Assembly: GCA_963560245.1 (NCBI GenBank)
Contig: CAUWNS010000003.1
Location: 1 to 64,000 of the forward strand
Source of the DNA: Pseudoruminococcus_B sp937901805
GTDB lineage: Bacteria > Bacillota > Clostridia > Oscillospirales > Ruminococcaceae
Direction of reading: 5' to 3'
DNA: 64,000 nucleotides
The translations under genes were made by a program, and so were the position numbers. Under the pieces are notes generated by a model, which was not told the DNA's origin, made no database searches, and saw nothing but the letters and a program-made list of their open reading frames with translations. Of the stretch, positions 26,360-35,054 are shown piece by piece. The first letter of the stretch is position 1; each line of letters begins with the position of its first letter.

Positions 26360-26394
26360 TTCCCTGTCGAGCGACGCCCCCCAGATTCAGGGAA
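26360..26394 (-). promoter_or_regulatory. Candidate leader hairpin upstream of rpsB
   Basis: TTCCCTG and CAGGGAA pair around a 21-base loop in the transcribed leader, 36 bases before the start codon. Ribosomal protein leaders often carry autoregulatory stems; no detailed match to a described S2 leader can be checked by eye. Confidence 0.35.
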
Positions 26395-26437
26395 CGCACC
26401 TGCTACAGCATACCTGACGTGTGATTTTTGCCATAAA

Positions 26438-26466
26438 AGAATACCATAAAACCGTATGTTTGGCAA
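26438..26466 (-). promoter_or_regulatory. Promoter of rpsB-tsf
   Basis: Minus strand: TTGCCA, 17 bases, TATTCT, about 115 bases before rpsB. Confidence 0.65.
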
Positions 26467-26480
26467 GCTTTTTTTCAAAT

Positions 26481-26771
26481 TTATCCGAAAAGCCACTCCA
26501 AAAATTTAATTTTCCGCCTTGTTTTCCCCCGGCAGGGCTCACAACTGACCAGAATGGTATCCTCTCCAATCACATTGATGTTGCACCAGGGGATCACAAT
26601 ATCATCTTCCCGTCCAAGCAGCCCGAAGCATTTCAGCCTCCCGTAGACAACGATTGCCACCACCTGGGCGCATTTGGTATCCACTTCCACATCGGATACA
26701 TTTCCAAGGCAGGCCCCGTTTCTCACATTGATAACCTGCTTGCAGCAGAGTTCTTTAAACCGGCAGTTCAT
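26481..26771 (-). CDS. YlmC/YmxH-family PRC-barrel sporulation protein
   Basis: 96 residues, the expected length. It has the N-terminal KELCCKQVINVRNGACLGNVSDVEVD pattern and an IPWCNINVIGEDTILV segment of the PRC-barrel YlmC/YmxH family, conserved in endospore formers. The exact job is not established; in Bacillus these genes are expressed during sporulation. Several Cys residues are present. AAAGGGGGA precedes the ATG. It lies 61 bases after the MazG-like gene and may be co-transcribed. Confidence 0.85.
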   Translation of the reverse strand: MNCRFKELCCKQVINVRNGACLGNVSDVEVDTKCAQVVAIVVYGRLKCFGLLGREDDIVIPWCNINVIGEDTILVSCEPCRGKTRRKIKFLEWLFG

Positions 26772-26832
26772 GGCAGGTTCCCCCTTTATACAGTATTGTA
26801 TTCGGGGGAACCTGTCCGCTATTCTGCCGGAT

Positions 26833-27138
26833 CTACCGGTTTTCCGCTTTGATTTTTACTCCGTTTTCCTCCACATAAACCCTTTGCTGATTGATCTCCA
26901 TTTTCCGGAGGATTTCCTGCTCCAAATCAACTCCCAGGATTTCCGACAGTCCCAACAGATAGATGGCAACGTCCGCAAGCTCTTCCCCTACATCGCCTGT
27001 CCTTTTCCGCCAAGCGTCAAACGCCTCGGTCAGTTCCCCATGGGTCAGGCAAAACTCCATGCTGATATCCGTGGTATTAAAGCCCTTTTCCAGCTTGTTC
27101 TGATATGCCCTTTCCTGAAGTTCTTTTAACGCGACCAT
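26833..27138 (-). CDS. MazG-like nucleotide pyrophosphohydrolase
   Basis: 101 residues, a single-domain all-alpha NTP pyrophosphatase of the MazG superfamily. The metal-binding ExxE...ExxD pattern appears as HGELTEAFDAW and VGEELADVAIYLLGLSEILGVDL. Such small members hydrolyse unwanted or damaged nucleotides; the exact substrate is unknown. AGAGAAAGATGG leads into the ATG. A good promoter lies 140 bases upstream. Confidence 0.85.
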   Translation of the reverse strand: MVALKELQERAYQNKLEKGFNTTDISMEFCLTHGELTEAFDAWRKRTGDVGEELADVAIYLLGLSEILGVDLEQEILRKMEINQQRVYVEENGVKIKAENR

Positions 27139-27278
27139 CTTTCTCTCTCCTTTTTATCCAGTTATCCTCAAAGAAGGTTTTGCTTAACCAATAGGATGCT
27201 ATCTGCATTTTGGTCTTGCTGAGCATGGTTTCATGTATTCCGCACAGCGGCCGTCTGAAAATCAACAGCGCTGCGGAA

Positions 27279-27307
27279 AGTATACCTGCTGCAGCCAATA
27301 AAGTCAA
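27279..27307 (-). promoter_or_regulatory. Promoter of the MazG-like gene
   Basis: Minus strand: TTGACT, 17 bases, TATACT. It lies inside a short open frame that is therefore not a gene. Bases 27308-27510 hold nothing I can support. Confidence 0.75.
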
Positions 27308-27510
27308 CCGCATGACGCCGTTTCTGAAAAAATTGCCGAAACATCCGGAAAGGTCTCCCTTTGCAGGAACAATTGCAGAATGTCATCAGACGCGGCGCAG
27401 AAATACAGTTACCCAGCCCTTTGCATTCATCCGGAAATTCCTTACAACTTCCAGAATTCCCATGAAACAGGATTTTTGCTTCCGACAAGGGCCATTTATA
27501 TGAAAATCCC

Positions 27511-27553
27511 AAAAGCGGATGGTTCCCTGTTTAGAGGGAACCATCCGCTTTTT
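27511..27553. terminator. Terminator of the second ABC operon
   Basis: GCGGATGGTTCCCT and its complement form a long stem around a short loop, with AAAA before and TTTTT after, so it can work in both directions. Confidence 0.9.
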
Positions 27554-27558
27554 CTTGT

Positions 27559-29163
27559 CTATTTCTTATTCAGTTCCAAATTGTCCAGGATATTCCGGCA
27601 CAAAAACAACAGCAGAACGCTGAGAAGAAGATTGAAAACCACAGTCCCCATCAGGCCGGCAAATGTCTGCCATTGCGCGGACGCGGAAAACAAAATTTCA
27701 GAACCGGCGGCAAGAAACACACTGCCCAGAACCCCAGGCAGACAAAGTGAAATCATAACGATGAAATACAAGAACATCAACAGCCCCTTGCTTGCAATCT
27801 GACCCAGAATCCGCTGGCTGAGGATATTCCCCGCCATAAATACCATGCCGAACCCAAACCGTGCTGCGATTGCTGCGGCAATTTCTATGGGTGAAGCCCC
27901 AACAATCACCCCGATAATCAACATCGTCACCAGTGCATCCACGGCAACTTTACCGATATTTTCCGTACACAGGCGCACCAGCTTGGAAAACGGGCGTTCT
28001 GGAATCAGATAAACATAGTGGATATCCAGTTCCCGCAGCCATCGGCCGGTCGCACTGGTAAAGAGCTGGAAATAAGTGAACATGGCGAAAATCCCTATCA
28101 GTCCGAGATCCCGCATAAAAAAGGCCATCACGCCGCCCATAACCAGAAACAGCAGGGACATCCTATCAAAAAAGAAGATTCCCGCCCGACGGTTCTCCAG
28201 CATGTGTTTGTAATAGAATACGCCGGCGCCCCATCCTCTGTGCAGGCCAGTGCGCCCGCGGCTGACCCTGCTTCCAGTCAGGCTGAGGCTCGCCTCCTGG
28301 ACTTTTCCCTCTTTGGCAGCTTCTTTCTGGGCATAAGTCACTTCGGTTGCCTGCAAAACATCCTCATAATAATCCGACTGCATTTTTATAAGAAGCAAAA
28401 TCATCCCGCCGATAAACAGGAGCAGCAGTCCCAAAAAAACAAAAACCATCCCCGTATTTCCGATAAGAGCCATATAGGCAAAGGATTTCGCCCATCCCAA
28501 CACCGGGAAATAGGAAACCAGCACAGAAGCCGCCCCCTGTGAAAGGGAACCCAGCACATCGGTAAAACCGTTTTTCAGGAACGGATATGCCGCTGCAAGC
28601 ACCAGCAGAGCGACCAGGGCATATAAACCCATACGCATCCAGCGTTTTCTGGCCGGATTTCCATTGACAAACATATAGATAGCCATAGCTGTAATCTCCG
28701 CACAGAAGTAGACGATGCCATAGCCCAGAAAAAGAAGAAACAGCTGTCCCAGGTTCACCCCATAAGTATTATGGAGCAGCCCATATTCGAAAAAGATGAA
28801 CAGCCCCACCCACAGGGTCATCCCGACCTGCCGGATCAGACCGTAAAACAAAATCCGTTTGGGGCGGATTGGGGCAGAGAATAAAAAGTTCACATCCGAC
28901 ATTGTGAAAAAGGTCGCCCCGGAGGAAAAGCCTTTGAGCACATCCGAAACAAAAATCATCCCGTAAAAAGCGAGAACAATCAGCCCGAGTTCTTCCATTG
29001 GACGCGGTTCCCAGCCAACGCCGATGCTTGCATTCCCGGAAATAACCAGGAACACCATGACAGCGGCAAAGAGCAAATAGGCAATCAGCCTGGAAGGGCG
29101 TTTTTTCAGTTCCTTTACCCCATTCTTTAAAGTAGTCAGGGTGAGATAACGCAGCGCGCCCAT
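27559..29163 (-). CDS. Putative ABC exporter permease, ABC_export type
   Basis: 534 residues, about twelve hydrophobic helices. The segment DVNFLFSAPIRPKRILFYGLIRQ and the later WLRELDIHYVYLIPERPFSKL are characteristic of the large permeases grouped as 'putative ABC exporter' in Firmicutes. A soluble loop (about residues 280-310) splits the two halves. It starts two bases after the ATPase stop. Substrate unknown. Confidence 0.85.
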   Translation of the reverse strand: MGALRYLTLTTLKNGVKELKKRPSRLIAYLLFAAVMVFLVISGNASIGVGWEPRPMEELGLIVLAFYGMIFVSDVLKGFSSGATFFTMSDVNFLFSAPIRPKRILFYGLIRQVGMTLWVGLFIFFEYGLLHNTYGVNLGQLFLLFLGYGIVYFCAEITAMAIYMFVNGNPARKRWMRMGLYALVALLVLAAAYPFLKNGFTDVLGSLSQGAASVLVSYFPVLGWAKSFAYMALIGNTGMVFVFLGLLLLFIGGMILLLIKMQSDYYEDVLQATEVTYAQKEAAKEGKVQEASLSLTGSRVSRGRTGLHRGWGAGVFYYKHMLENRRAGIFFFDRMSLLFLVMGGVMAFFMRDLGLIGIFAMFTYFQLFTSATGRWLRELDIHYVYLIPERPFSKLVRLCTENIGKVAVDALVTMLIIGVIVGASPIEIAAAIAARFGFGMVFMAGNILSQRILGQIASKGLLMFLYFIVMISLCLPGVLGSVFLAAGSEILFSASAQWQTFAGLMGTVVFNLLLSVLLLFLCRNILDNLELNKK

Positions 29164-29165
29164 AC

Positions 29166-29870
29166 TTACTCCCCCTGTCCTTCGGTAATGGAGAAGAACA
29201 AATCCTCCAGGCTTTCCCCGCTCTCTTCAATCTGAGTACGGTAACGGGTGGCCGCAAATTCCCCGTTCATCATAATATGCGCGACATCCCAGTAATCCTC
29301 CACGCTGTCAAGCATGTGTGTGCTGATCAGGACGGAAGCGCCCCCATCCCGCAGTTCCCGGAACATCTCTTTCAGCTGTTTAATCGCATGAGGATCCAGC
29401 CCTACCATCGGTTCATCAAAAATAACCACTTTCGGGCGATGAAGCAGCGCACAGCAGATACTCAGTTTCTGCTGCATACCTTTGGAAAGCTCCTTTCCAA
29501 GTTTGTCCCGCTTATCATCCAGTTCAAACCGTTCCAGCAGGCGATCCGCTTCCTGCTGCCAGTTTTCCAGACGATATGCACGTCCGATGAATTCCAGATG
29601 CTCGGATACTGTCAAAAGCTCGTAAACGGCTGGCATTTCCGGCACATAACCAAGCAGCTGTTTTGCCTCCAGGCTCTTATTCGGATGCCCTTCAATGGTG
29701 ATTTCCCCTTCAAAACGTAAAAGCCCGGTAATGCACTTGATAAGCGTCGATTTTCCCGCACCGTTCGGTCCAAGCAGAATGGCAATCTGCCCATCCCCGA
29801 CCGAAAGGCTGATGTCATTGTTCGCCAGCATTTTTTCATAGCGTTTGGTCACATTTTTCACTTCAAACAT
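29166..29870 (-). CDS. ABC transporter ATP-binding protein
   Basis: 234 residues: Walker A GPNGAGKST (about 35-43), signature LSKGMQQK, Walker B VIFDEPMVGLD, switch STHMLD. This is the exporter-type ATPase for the permease immediately downstream. GAGGGTGGGG precedes the ATG. The operon promoter is overlapped by repeated ATATATCA sequence, so it is probably repressed by a factor encoded elsewhere. Confidence 0.92.
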   Translation of the reverse strand: MFEVKNVTKRYEKMLANNDISLSVGDGQIAILLGPNGAGKSTLIKCITGLLRFEGEITIEGHPNKSLEAKQLLGYVPEMPAVYELLTVSEHLEFIGRAYRLENWQQEADRLLERFELDDKRDKLGKELSKGMQQKLSICCALLHRPKVVIFDEPMVGLDPHAIKQLKEMFRELRDGGASVLISTHMLDSVEDYWDVAHIMMNGEFAATRYRTQIEESGESLEDLFFSITEGQGE

Positions 29871-29915
29871 GATTTCCCCACCCTCCTCAATTTATAAAGG
29901 CTACTGTATGTCTGA

Positions 29916-29944
29916 ATGATATATCATGAAGTGATATATGTCAA
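29916..29944 (-). promoter_or_regulatory. Promoter with overlapping repeated operator
   Basis: Minus strand: TTGACA, 17 bases, TATCAT. Two copies of ATATATCA with 15-base periodicity lie across the spacer and the -10, one inside the palindrome TGATATATCA. That layout suits a dimeric repressor. Confidence 0.7.
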
Positions 29945-29981
29945 GCAACTTTATTTTTTTTTAAAGATTCCTGAAAAATTT

Positions 29982-30872
29982 TTACCTAAAGAAAAGGACG
30001 GGCCGACAAAACAATCGGCCGTCCTTTTTCAATCCATTGATTTTTGCGTGATATAGGCACTCCTGTCCAATCCTTTGTAAACGGAACGCACCGCCCTGTG
30101 GGGCCGCGTCATATGCAAATCGATACCCATATAAAGCAGGATTATATTTTTTTATCGCCATAGACACGCTGTTGATCGCTTGGCAGAAATCCTCTTCCCG
30201 CTCATATGGTTCACCCTGAAAATAGAGCATAATACATTCCGGAAGTTCTGCGATTTGATATGGTTGCGGTAGTTCTTTTTCATAATCCAAAGGTCCTTCA
30301 ACCCCTGCCGCTGTTTTTGAAAAACCGGGTGTCACAAGTGAATCCGGAAGTTCCAGCAAAGCAGCGGGCTCCATTTTTTCCACAATACTGTTCAAAAATC
30401 CCTCCCACTCGCAGCCCGCCTCTTCGCAATATGAAAAATAATCCCTTGCATATCGCGAAGGGAGATAGATAAGCTTTCTCCTTTTACGTTCTTTCGCAGT
30501 GACCATGCAGAGATTCAGTTCCTGATTCATTGACAATTCCTCCATGTGTTTTAACAACAGATCATAATGGCCGATGGGATGGGGCGTGAAGCGTGCAACC
30601 GCTACTTTATGGCTGTTCAAGGCTACTTCCAGGATTGGCTTTTTCGTATTCAGCAGCTCATCTGCGCTTTCAGTCAGACAAAGGGCATTGATGTATTCCC
30701 GTAGTGTTTTATCAAAATATTTTTTAAAAAAACGGTTGACCTGCCGTTTGGAATACCCGACTGCAGAGCAGACATCTGCTGCGCAGAAGTTCTCGTCCCT
30801 GTAGTGGGCACGGATATATCCCTGCATCTTCAGGACCGCTTCTTTTTCCTTCATTTTCCCATCACCATCCAT
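29982..30872 (-). CDS. AraC-type regulator with effector domain, second helix-turn-helix apparently missing
   Basis: 296 residues from 30872, or 290 from the ATG at 30854, which has the better GGTGATGGG. The first AraC helix-turn-helix is clear (FCAADVCSAVGYSKRQVNRFFK, about 29-50). After ILEVALNS (80-87) the expected second helix-turn-helix of ~25 residues is absent, and the text jumps to the KVAVARFTPHPIGHYDLL linker. The rest (about 110-296) resembles GyrI-like small-molecule-binding domains. Its terminator hairpin (29992-30029) lies inside the last codons. DNA binding may be impaired. No target can be named. Confidence 0.75.
   Translation of the reverse strand: MDGDGKMKEKEAVLKMQGYIRAHYRDENFCAADVCSAVGYSKRQVNRFFKKYFDKTLREYINALCLTESADELLNTKKPILEVALNSHKVAVARFTPHPIGHYDLLLKHMEELSMNQELNLCMVTAKERKRRKLIYLPSRYARDYFSYCEEAGCEWEGFLNSIVEKMEPAALLELPDSLVTPGFSKTAAGVEGPLDYEKELPQPYQIAELPECIMLYFQGEPYEREEDFCQAINSVSMAIKKYNPALYGYRFAYDAAPQGGAFRLQRIGQECLYHAKINGLKKDGRLFCRPVLFFR
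29992..30029 (-). terminator. Terminator embedded in the 3' end of the AraC-type gene
   Basis: AAAGGACG...GGCCGA and TCGGCC...GTCCTTT pair (one bulge) around eight bases. The stem overlaps the final codons of the AraC-type gene; T-rich sequence follows on the minus strand. Confidence 0.7.
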
Positions 30873-30992
30873 ATTGTACCTGATTTATCAGGAATGTATC
30901 TTGACCAATTTGGACAACTTTTCTGTGATCACTTATTTTATTGTACCATACTATTCCCACGCCGCCACTGCTTTCGTATTGATAAGCGTTTA

Positions 30993-31031
30993 CGCAAAGA
31001 AAAGGCCCCAAATAGGGCCTTTTCTTTGCGC
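30993..31031 (-). terminator. Terminator of the NMT1/SsuA-type import operon
   Basis: CGCAAAGAAAAGGCCC and its complement form a 15-16 pair stem with a five-base loop, 13 bases after the binding-protein gene. Confidence 0.88.
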
Positions 31032-31043
31032 CGGCAAATACAG

Positions 31044-32054
31044 TTATTTACTCTCTTTCATAACTTTTTCTGCAAAGCTGTTATTGACAATCTTATCATA
31101 GGGCGCTTTCTCATCCAATTCTCCCGCTTCAATGATAACATCCTGAAGACGGTCAAAAGACTCCTGGGTGAGTACGGGATCGGTATTCCATGCGCCGATG
31201 GATTTGTACCGTTCAATGCAGGACGCCAGTGTTTCCAGATCGGTATCCGGGAAAGAAGGCTCAATGGCCTGTGCAATTTCCTCGGCGCTGTGTTCATTTA
31301 CCCACTGCTGGCCTTTATAAACCGCGCGGGTAAACGCCTCAACCAGTTCGCTGTTTTCTTCAAGGTAACTCTGCTTTGCAAAGTATGCAGTATAGGGGAT
31401 TTCCCCTGCTTCCTCGCCAATCGAAGAGACAATATATCCCCGGCCCTCTTTTTCCAATGCGGAAGCCGTCGGCTCAAACAGGGAAACATAATCCCCGCTT
31501 CCCCCGGTAAAGGCGCCCGCCATCGCGTCGAACTGGATGCTGTCATCCAGAATGATATCTTTTCCCGGCTCCAAACCTTTCTGACGAAGGACATAGCACA
31601 GCGTCATATAAGGTACGCCGCCTTTGCGCCCGGGCAGGATCGTCTTGCCTTTCATTTCAGACCAGTCAAAATTTTCATCCGGTTCTCTGGCAACCAGGAA
31701 GGAACCGTCCCTGCGGGTCATCTGGGCAAAAACCTGCGGATAATCCTCATTCCCCTCTTTGTAAACATAAATAGAGGCTTCCGGTCCGGCGAACCCGATA
31801 TCAATCTGGCCGCTCAGCACCGCTGCCATCGCTTTATCCGCGCCGCCTGCATTGGAAAGCTCCAGTTCAATCCCCTCTTCTTCAAAGAATCCAAGATTGA
31901 TGGCCGCATACTGCGGGGCGTAAAAAATAGAGTGGGTCACCTCGCTGACACGGACTTTGGTTTTCCCCTTTTCTTTGGTACTACAGCCGGTAAACATACC
32001 TGCGCACAGCGCCCCGCACAGCAGCAACGCCAGCGCACGAATCCCTTTTTTCAA
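31044..32054 (-). CDS. ABC substrate-binding lipoprotein, NMT1/SsuA-like
   Basis: 336 residues with a lipoprotein signal (hydrophobic run, then MFTGC with the lipid Cys near residue 24). The mature part follows the NMT1/THI5/SsuA fold: SIFYAPQYAAINLGFFEEEGIELEL, then GGADKAMAAVLSGQIDIGFAGPEA. Relatives bind thiamine pyrimidine precursor, taurine/sulfonates, nitrate or riboflavin. No TPP-type leader or sulfonate genes are visible, so the ligand remains open. It is the last gene of the operon, 27 bases after the permease. Confidence 0.88.
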   Translation of the reverse strand: MKKGIRALALLLCGALCAGMFTGCSTKEKGKTKVRVSEVTHSIFYAPQYAAINLGFFEEEGIELELSNAGGADKAMAAVLSGQIDIGFAGPEASIYVYKEGNEDYPQVFAQMTRRDGSFLVAREPDENFDWSEMKGKTILPGRKGGVPYMTLCYVLRQKGLEPGKDIILDDSIQFDAMAGAFTGGSGDYVSLFEPTASALEKEGRGYIVSSIGEEAGEIPYTAYFAKQSYLEENSELVEAFTRAVYKGQQWVNEHSAEEIAQAIEPSFPDTDLETLASCIERYKSIGAWNTDPVLTQESFDRLQDVIIEAGELDEKAPYDKIVNNSFAEKVMKESK

Positions 32055-32081
32055 ACTGCATTCTCCCTTTCTGAATTAAAA

Positions 32082-32900
32082 TTAAGACTTATGGCTGAGC
32101 CGTTTGGTGACAAAACGTTCCAAAAGGACTACCGCCTCATACATCAGTGCGGCCACTACAGCCAAAATAATCACGCTCGCCATCACCAAATCCAGCTTGA
32201 ACACCTGGCCGCCGTAGACAATCAGGTAACCCAGGCCCGCTTTGGATACCAGGAATTCCCCCGCAATGACGCCGACCATGGACAGGCCGATGTTGACTTT
32301 GAGCGAGTTAAACAGAGTATTCACATTAGAAGGCATCACAATTTTAGTAAAAATCTGCCGTTTTGTCGCCCCGAATGTGCGCGCCATTTTAATAGTTTCC
32401 ACATCGGTATTTAAAAAACCATGCAATACATCCATAATTGTGACAATCAGGGAAATGGCAAGCGCCATGACGATAATCGCCTGCATACCTGCCCCAACCC
32501 AGATGATAATAACCGGGCCAAGCGCAATTTTCGGCAGGCTGTTGAGGACGACCAAAAACGGTTCCATCACCTTTGAAAGGTAGCTCGACCACCAGAGGGC
32601 GACTGCTACCAGGGTACCGAGAACCGTCCCCAGCAGGAAACCAATCAGGGTTTCATAACAGGTGACACCGATATGCATCCACAGATCGTCCTGAAACAGG
32701 CTGATATAGGTATTAAAAATCCGGGACGGCTGGCTGAGGATAAAGCTGTCGATGACGCCGGCTCTGGCAAGAACTTCCCACAGCACGGCAAATATGACAA
32801 CAACGGAAATCTGTATAGCCAATATGGAGCGTTTCCGCCTTTTTTTCCGCCGCAGATAGATTTGACGTTCTTTAGAAATCGTAGTTTCAGACATGGACAT
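32082..32900 (-). CDS. ABC transporter permease, SsuC/TauC-like
   Basis: 272 residues from the ATG at 32900 (a second ATG at 32894), overlapping the ATPase stop by 14 bases; the open frame upstream lies within the ATPase. About six helices, with the BPD_transp_1 coupling loop seen as EVLHGFL...IKMARTFGATKRQIFTKIVMP, the usual EAA-type motif. It pairs with the adjacent ATPase and binding lipoprotein to form an importer. Confidence 0.9.
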   Translation of the reverse strand: MSMSETTISKERQIYLRRKKRRKRSILAIQISVVVIFAVLWEVLARAGVIDSFILSQPSRIFNTYISLFQDDLWMHIGVTCYETLIGFLLGTVLGTLVAVALWWSSYLSKVMEPFLVVLNSLPKIALGPVIIIWVGAGMQAIIVMALAISLIVTIMDVLHGFLNTDVETIKMARTFGATKRQIFTKIVMPSNVNTLFNSLKVNIGLSMVGVIAGEFLVSKAGLGYLIVYGGQVFKLDLVMASVIILAVVAALMYEAVVLLERFVTKRLSHKS

Positions 32901-33684
32901 CAAGCTCTTTCCAAATGAAATTAAAATATTTGCTGAATTCAGGCTGTTCCCGGCATAACAATGGGGAGCGCTGCGGCAGATCAAAGGAAACGGTATGGAT
33001 CCCCTTCACTTTTGCCGGACGCCCGGTCATAACCACAATCCGGTCGGACATGCTGATGCTCTCTGGAATATCGTGGGTGACCATCAGGGTGGTCTTGCCT
33101 TCTTTTTTCAAAATCCGGTAAACATCGTCCGTCACCGCAAGCCGGGTCTGGTAATCCAGTGCGGAAAAGGCCTCATCAAGCAAAAGAATATCCGGTTTCA
33201 CTGCCAGGGTGCGGATCAGTGCCGCTCTCTGGCGCATTCCCCCGGACAGCTGGGATGGATATTTGTCTTTGAATTCATACAGGCCGTAGGTTTTCAGCAG
33301 GTGTTCGGCGTACTCGGCATTTTCTTTTGTTTTCCTGTTTTGTATTTCCAGACCGAGCAGGACATTGTTTAAAATCGTACGCCATTCCAGAAGGTTATCC
33401 TTTTGCAGCATATACCCAATCTGCGGGGATACCCCGGAAACTTCCTTCCCTCCGACAAAAACGCTGCCATGCGTTGGGCTTTCCAATCCTGCAAGGATGG
33501 ACAGTAATGTGGACTTTCCGCACCCGCTGGGTCCTACCAGAGAGACGAACTCTCCCTGTTCCACTGTAAACGTGATATCATCCAGTGCCGTAACTTCTCC
33601 ATTCTCCGCCTGATATTTTTTGACAATATGGTCAATTTTCAAACTTTCCAATGGTTCCCTCACCTCTCCCATTTTATTTTTCAT
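32887..33684 (-). CDS. ABC transporter ATP-binding protein, SsuB/TauB-like
   Basis: Up to 265 residues: Walker A GPSGCGKST, LSGGMRQRAALIRTL signature, Walker B ILLLDEAFSALD and MVTHDIPES switch, the profile of SsuB/TauB/NrtD importer ATPases. The ATG at 33684 has only a weak AGAG upstream. A TTG at residue 12 follows GAGGTGAGGG and may be the true start, giving MESLKIDHIVKKYQ. First gene of the three-gene importer operon. The upstream spacer has a TATAAT at 33708-33713 but no convincing -35. Confidence 0.9.
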   Translation of the reverse strand: MKNKMGEVREPLESLKIDHIVKKYQAENGEVTALDDITFTVEQGEFVSLVGPSGCGKSTLLSILAGLESPTHGSVFVGGKEVSGVSPQIGYMLQKDNLLEWRTILNNVLLGLEIQNRKTKENAEYAEHLLKTYGLYEFKDKYPSQLSGGMRQRAALIRTLAVKPDILLLDEAFSALDYQTRLAVTDDVYRILKKEGKTTLMVTHDIPESISMSDRIVVMTGRPAKVKGIHTVSFDLPQRSPLLCREQPEFSKYFNFIWKELDVHV

Positions 33685-33844
33685 ACTTTTTTCTCTGGGA
33701 TTACTGTATTATATTCCCCTGTGCCCGACAGGGTGAAAGTCCTGCCTTTTTTGCTAAAAACCTCGCGAAAAACAAGAAAAGCATAGATTTTCCAGTCCAT
33801 TTCTGTTAAGCTAATATGTATGACGGGCTTGGAGGTTATGGTAT

Positions 33845-35050
33845 ATGGAAAACAAAAAAGCAGTCAAAAACTGCCTGCTTGTAATTACCTATGGTTTGGT
33901 CTTATATTTTCTTTTGACGAATTATAAATCTGCATTTTCCCTGATATCCCGGATATTCGGGATCTTAAGCCCATTTTTGTTTGGGATCTGTCTCGCCTAT
34001 GTTTTAAACCTGTTTCTTCGTTTTTTGGAAGAAAAACCCATTGCTTTTTTTGAACGGAAAACGAAAAAAAGCCTCGGCAAATTCAAACGCCCGCTTTCCA
34101 TCATTCTGTCATTTCTGTTTTTCATTCTGGTGCTGACAGCGTTCATCCTTTTTGTCATCCCGCAGCTGACAAAAAGTGTGAAAATGCTTGTCAGCAGTAT
34201 GCCGTTTTATCTCAACGCGCTGGAAGCCTTCATCAACATGGCCATAACGGAATGGGGGATTGACAGTACCCTTCTGGATCAGATTGCGCTTAACTGGGGC
34301 GATATTATCCAGAAAGTCGGGACTTTTGTTGCAAGCACCATCCCTCATCTGCTCAATATTACAGTCAGCATCACAACCAGCATTTTCAACATGTTCATGG
34401 GCATAATCATTGCCATCTATCTGCTTGCAAGCAAGGAAAGCCTGATTACCAATGTCAAACGGGTTCTCTATGCGTTTGTGCCCAGAAAGGCCAGTGACAA
34501 AGTGGTCTATGTCGGCAGCAAGCTCAACGAATCCCTGGGAGATTTCATTTCCGGCCAGCTGACAGAAGCCTGCATCATCGGGATCCTCTGCTTTATCGGC
34601 ATGACCATTTTCCAGATGCCCTATGCGCTGCTGGTCAGCGTAATTGTTGCCATCACCGCCCTGATTCCGATTTTCGGCGCCTATATTGGGGCCTTTGGCG
34701 GAGCTTTCATCATCGTTATGGTCAAACCCATGTCCGCCATCTGGTTTTTGATTTTTATCGTCTGCCTGCAGCAGTTTGAAGGCAGCGTCATCTATCCCCG
34801 CGTGGTTGGAAAATCCATTGGGCTCGGCGGGCTGTGGGTTATGTTCGCCTTAATTGTCGCCGGCAGCTTTTTCGGGCTTCCGGGTATGCTCGTCGGCATC
34901 CCGGTGTTTGCCGTCCTGTACTCCCTGCTCAGCCTGTCCACCCGAAAACGCCTGACAAAAAAAGGATTGGTTGTCCATACTGCTGGACCAGCAACGGATT
35001 TTGCACCGAAACCAGAAACCAAGGAAGAACACGACAAACGGGGGGAATAA
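33845..35050 (+). CDS. AI-2E family transporter
   Basis: 401 residues, about seven to eight helices, with the family pattern FLFGICLAYVLN near the start and the conserved LIPIFGAYIGA and VGKSIGLGGLWVMFALIVAG blocks toward the end. Family members export varied substrates (AI-2, Na+/H+ exchange); none can be inferred here. GGAGG lies 12 bases before the ATG. Monocistronic. Confidence 0.88.
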   Translation: MENKKAVKNCLLVITYGLVLYFLLTNYKSAFSLISRIFGILSPFLFGICLAYVLNLFLRFLEEKPIAFFERKTKKSLGKFKRPLSIILSFLFFILVLTAFILFVIPQLTKSVKMLVSSMPFYLNALEAFINMAITEWGIDSTLLDQIALNWGDIIQKVGTFVASTIPHLLNITVSITTSIFNMFMGIIIAIYLLASKESLITNVKRVLYAFVPRKASDKVVYVGSKLNESLGDFISGQLTEACIIGILCFIGMTIFQMPYALLVSVIVAITALIPIFGAYIGAFGGAFIIVMVKPMSAIWFLIFIVCLQQFEGSVIYPRVVGKSIGLGGLWVMFALIVAGSFFGLPGMLVGIPVFAVLYSLLSLSTRKRLTKKGLVVHTAGPATDFAPKPETKEEHDKRGE

Positions 35051-35054
35051 TCCT

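Noticed and set aside
27077..27313. 78-codon minus-strand frame before the MazG-like gene
   Set aside because: Its first codons contain TTGACT-N17-TATACT, the promoter of the MazG-like gene, and it overlaps that gene's start.
30804..32414. 536-codon plus-strand frame across the AraC-type and SBP genes
   Set aside because: It crosses a promoter region, a terminator and two well-defined minus-strand genes, so it is a shadow frame.
33685..33844. TPP or other riboswitch before the NMT1-like importer
   Set aside because: Only a small CCCTGT/ACAGGG hairpin is present; the conserved CTGAGA and GGATAATGC-like blocks of the thiamine riboswitch are absent.
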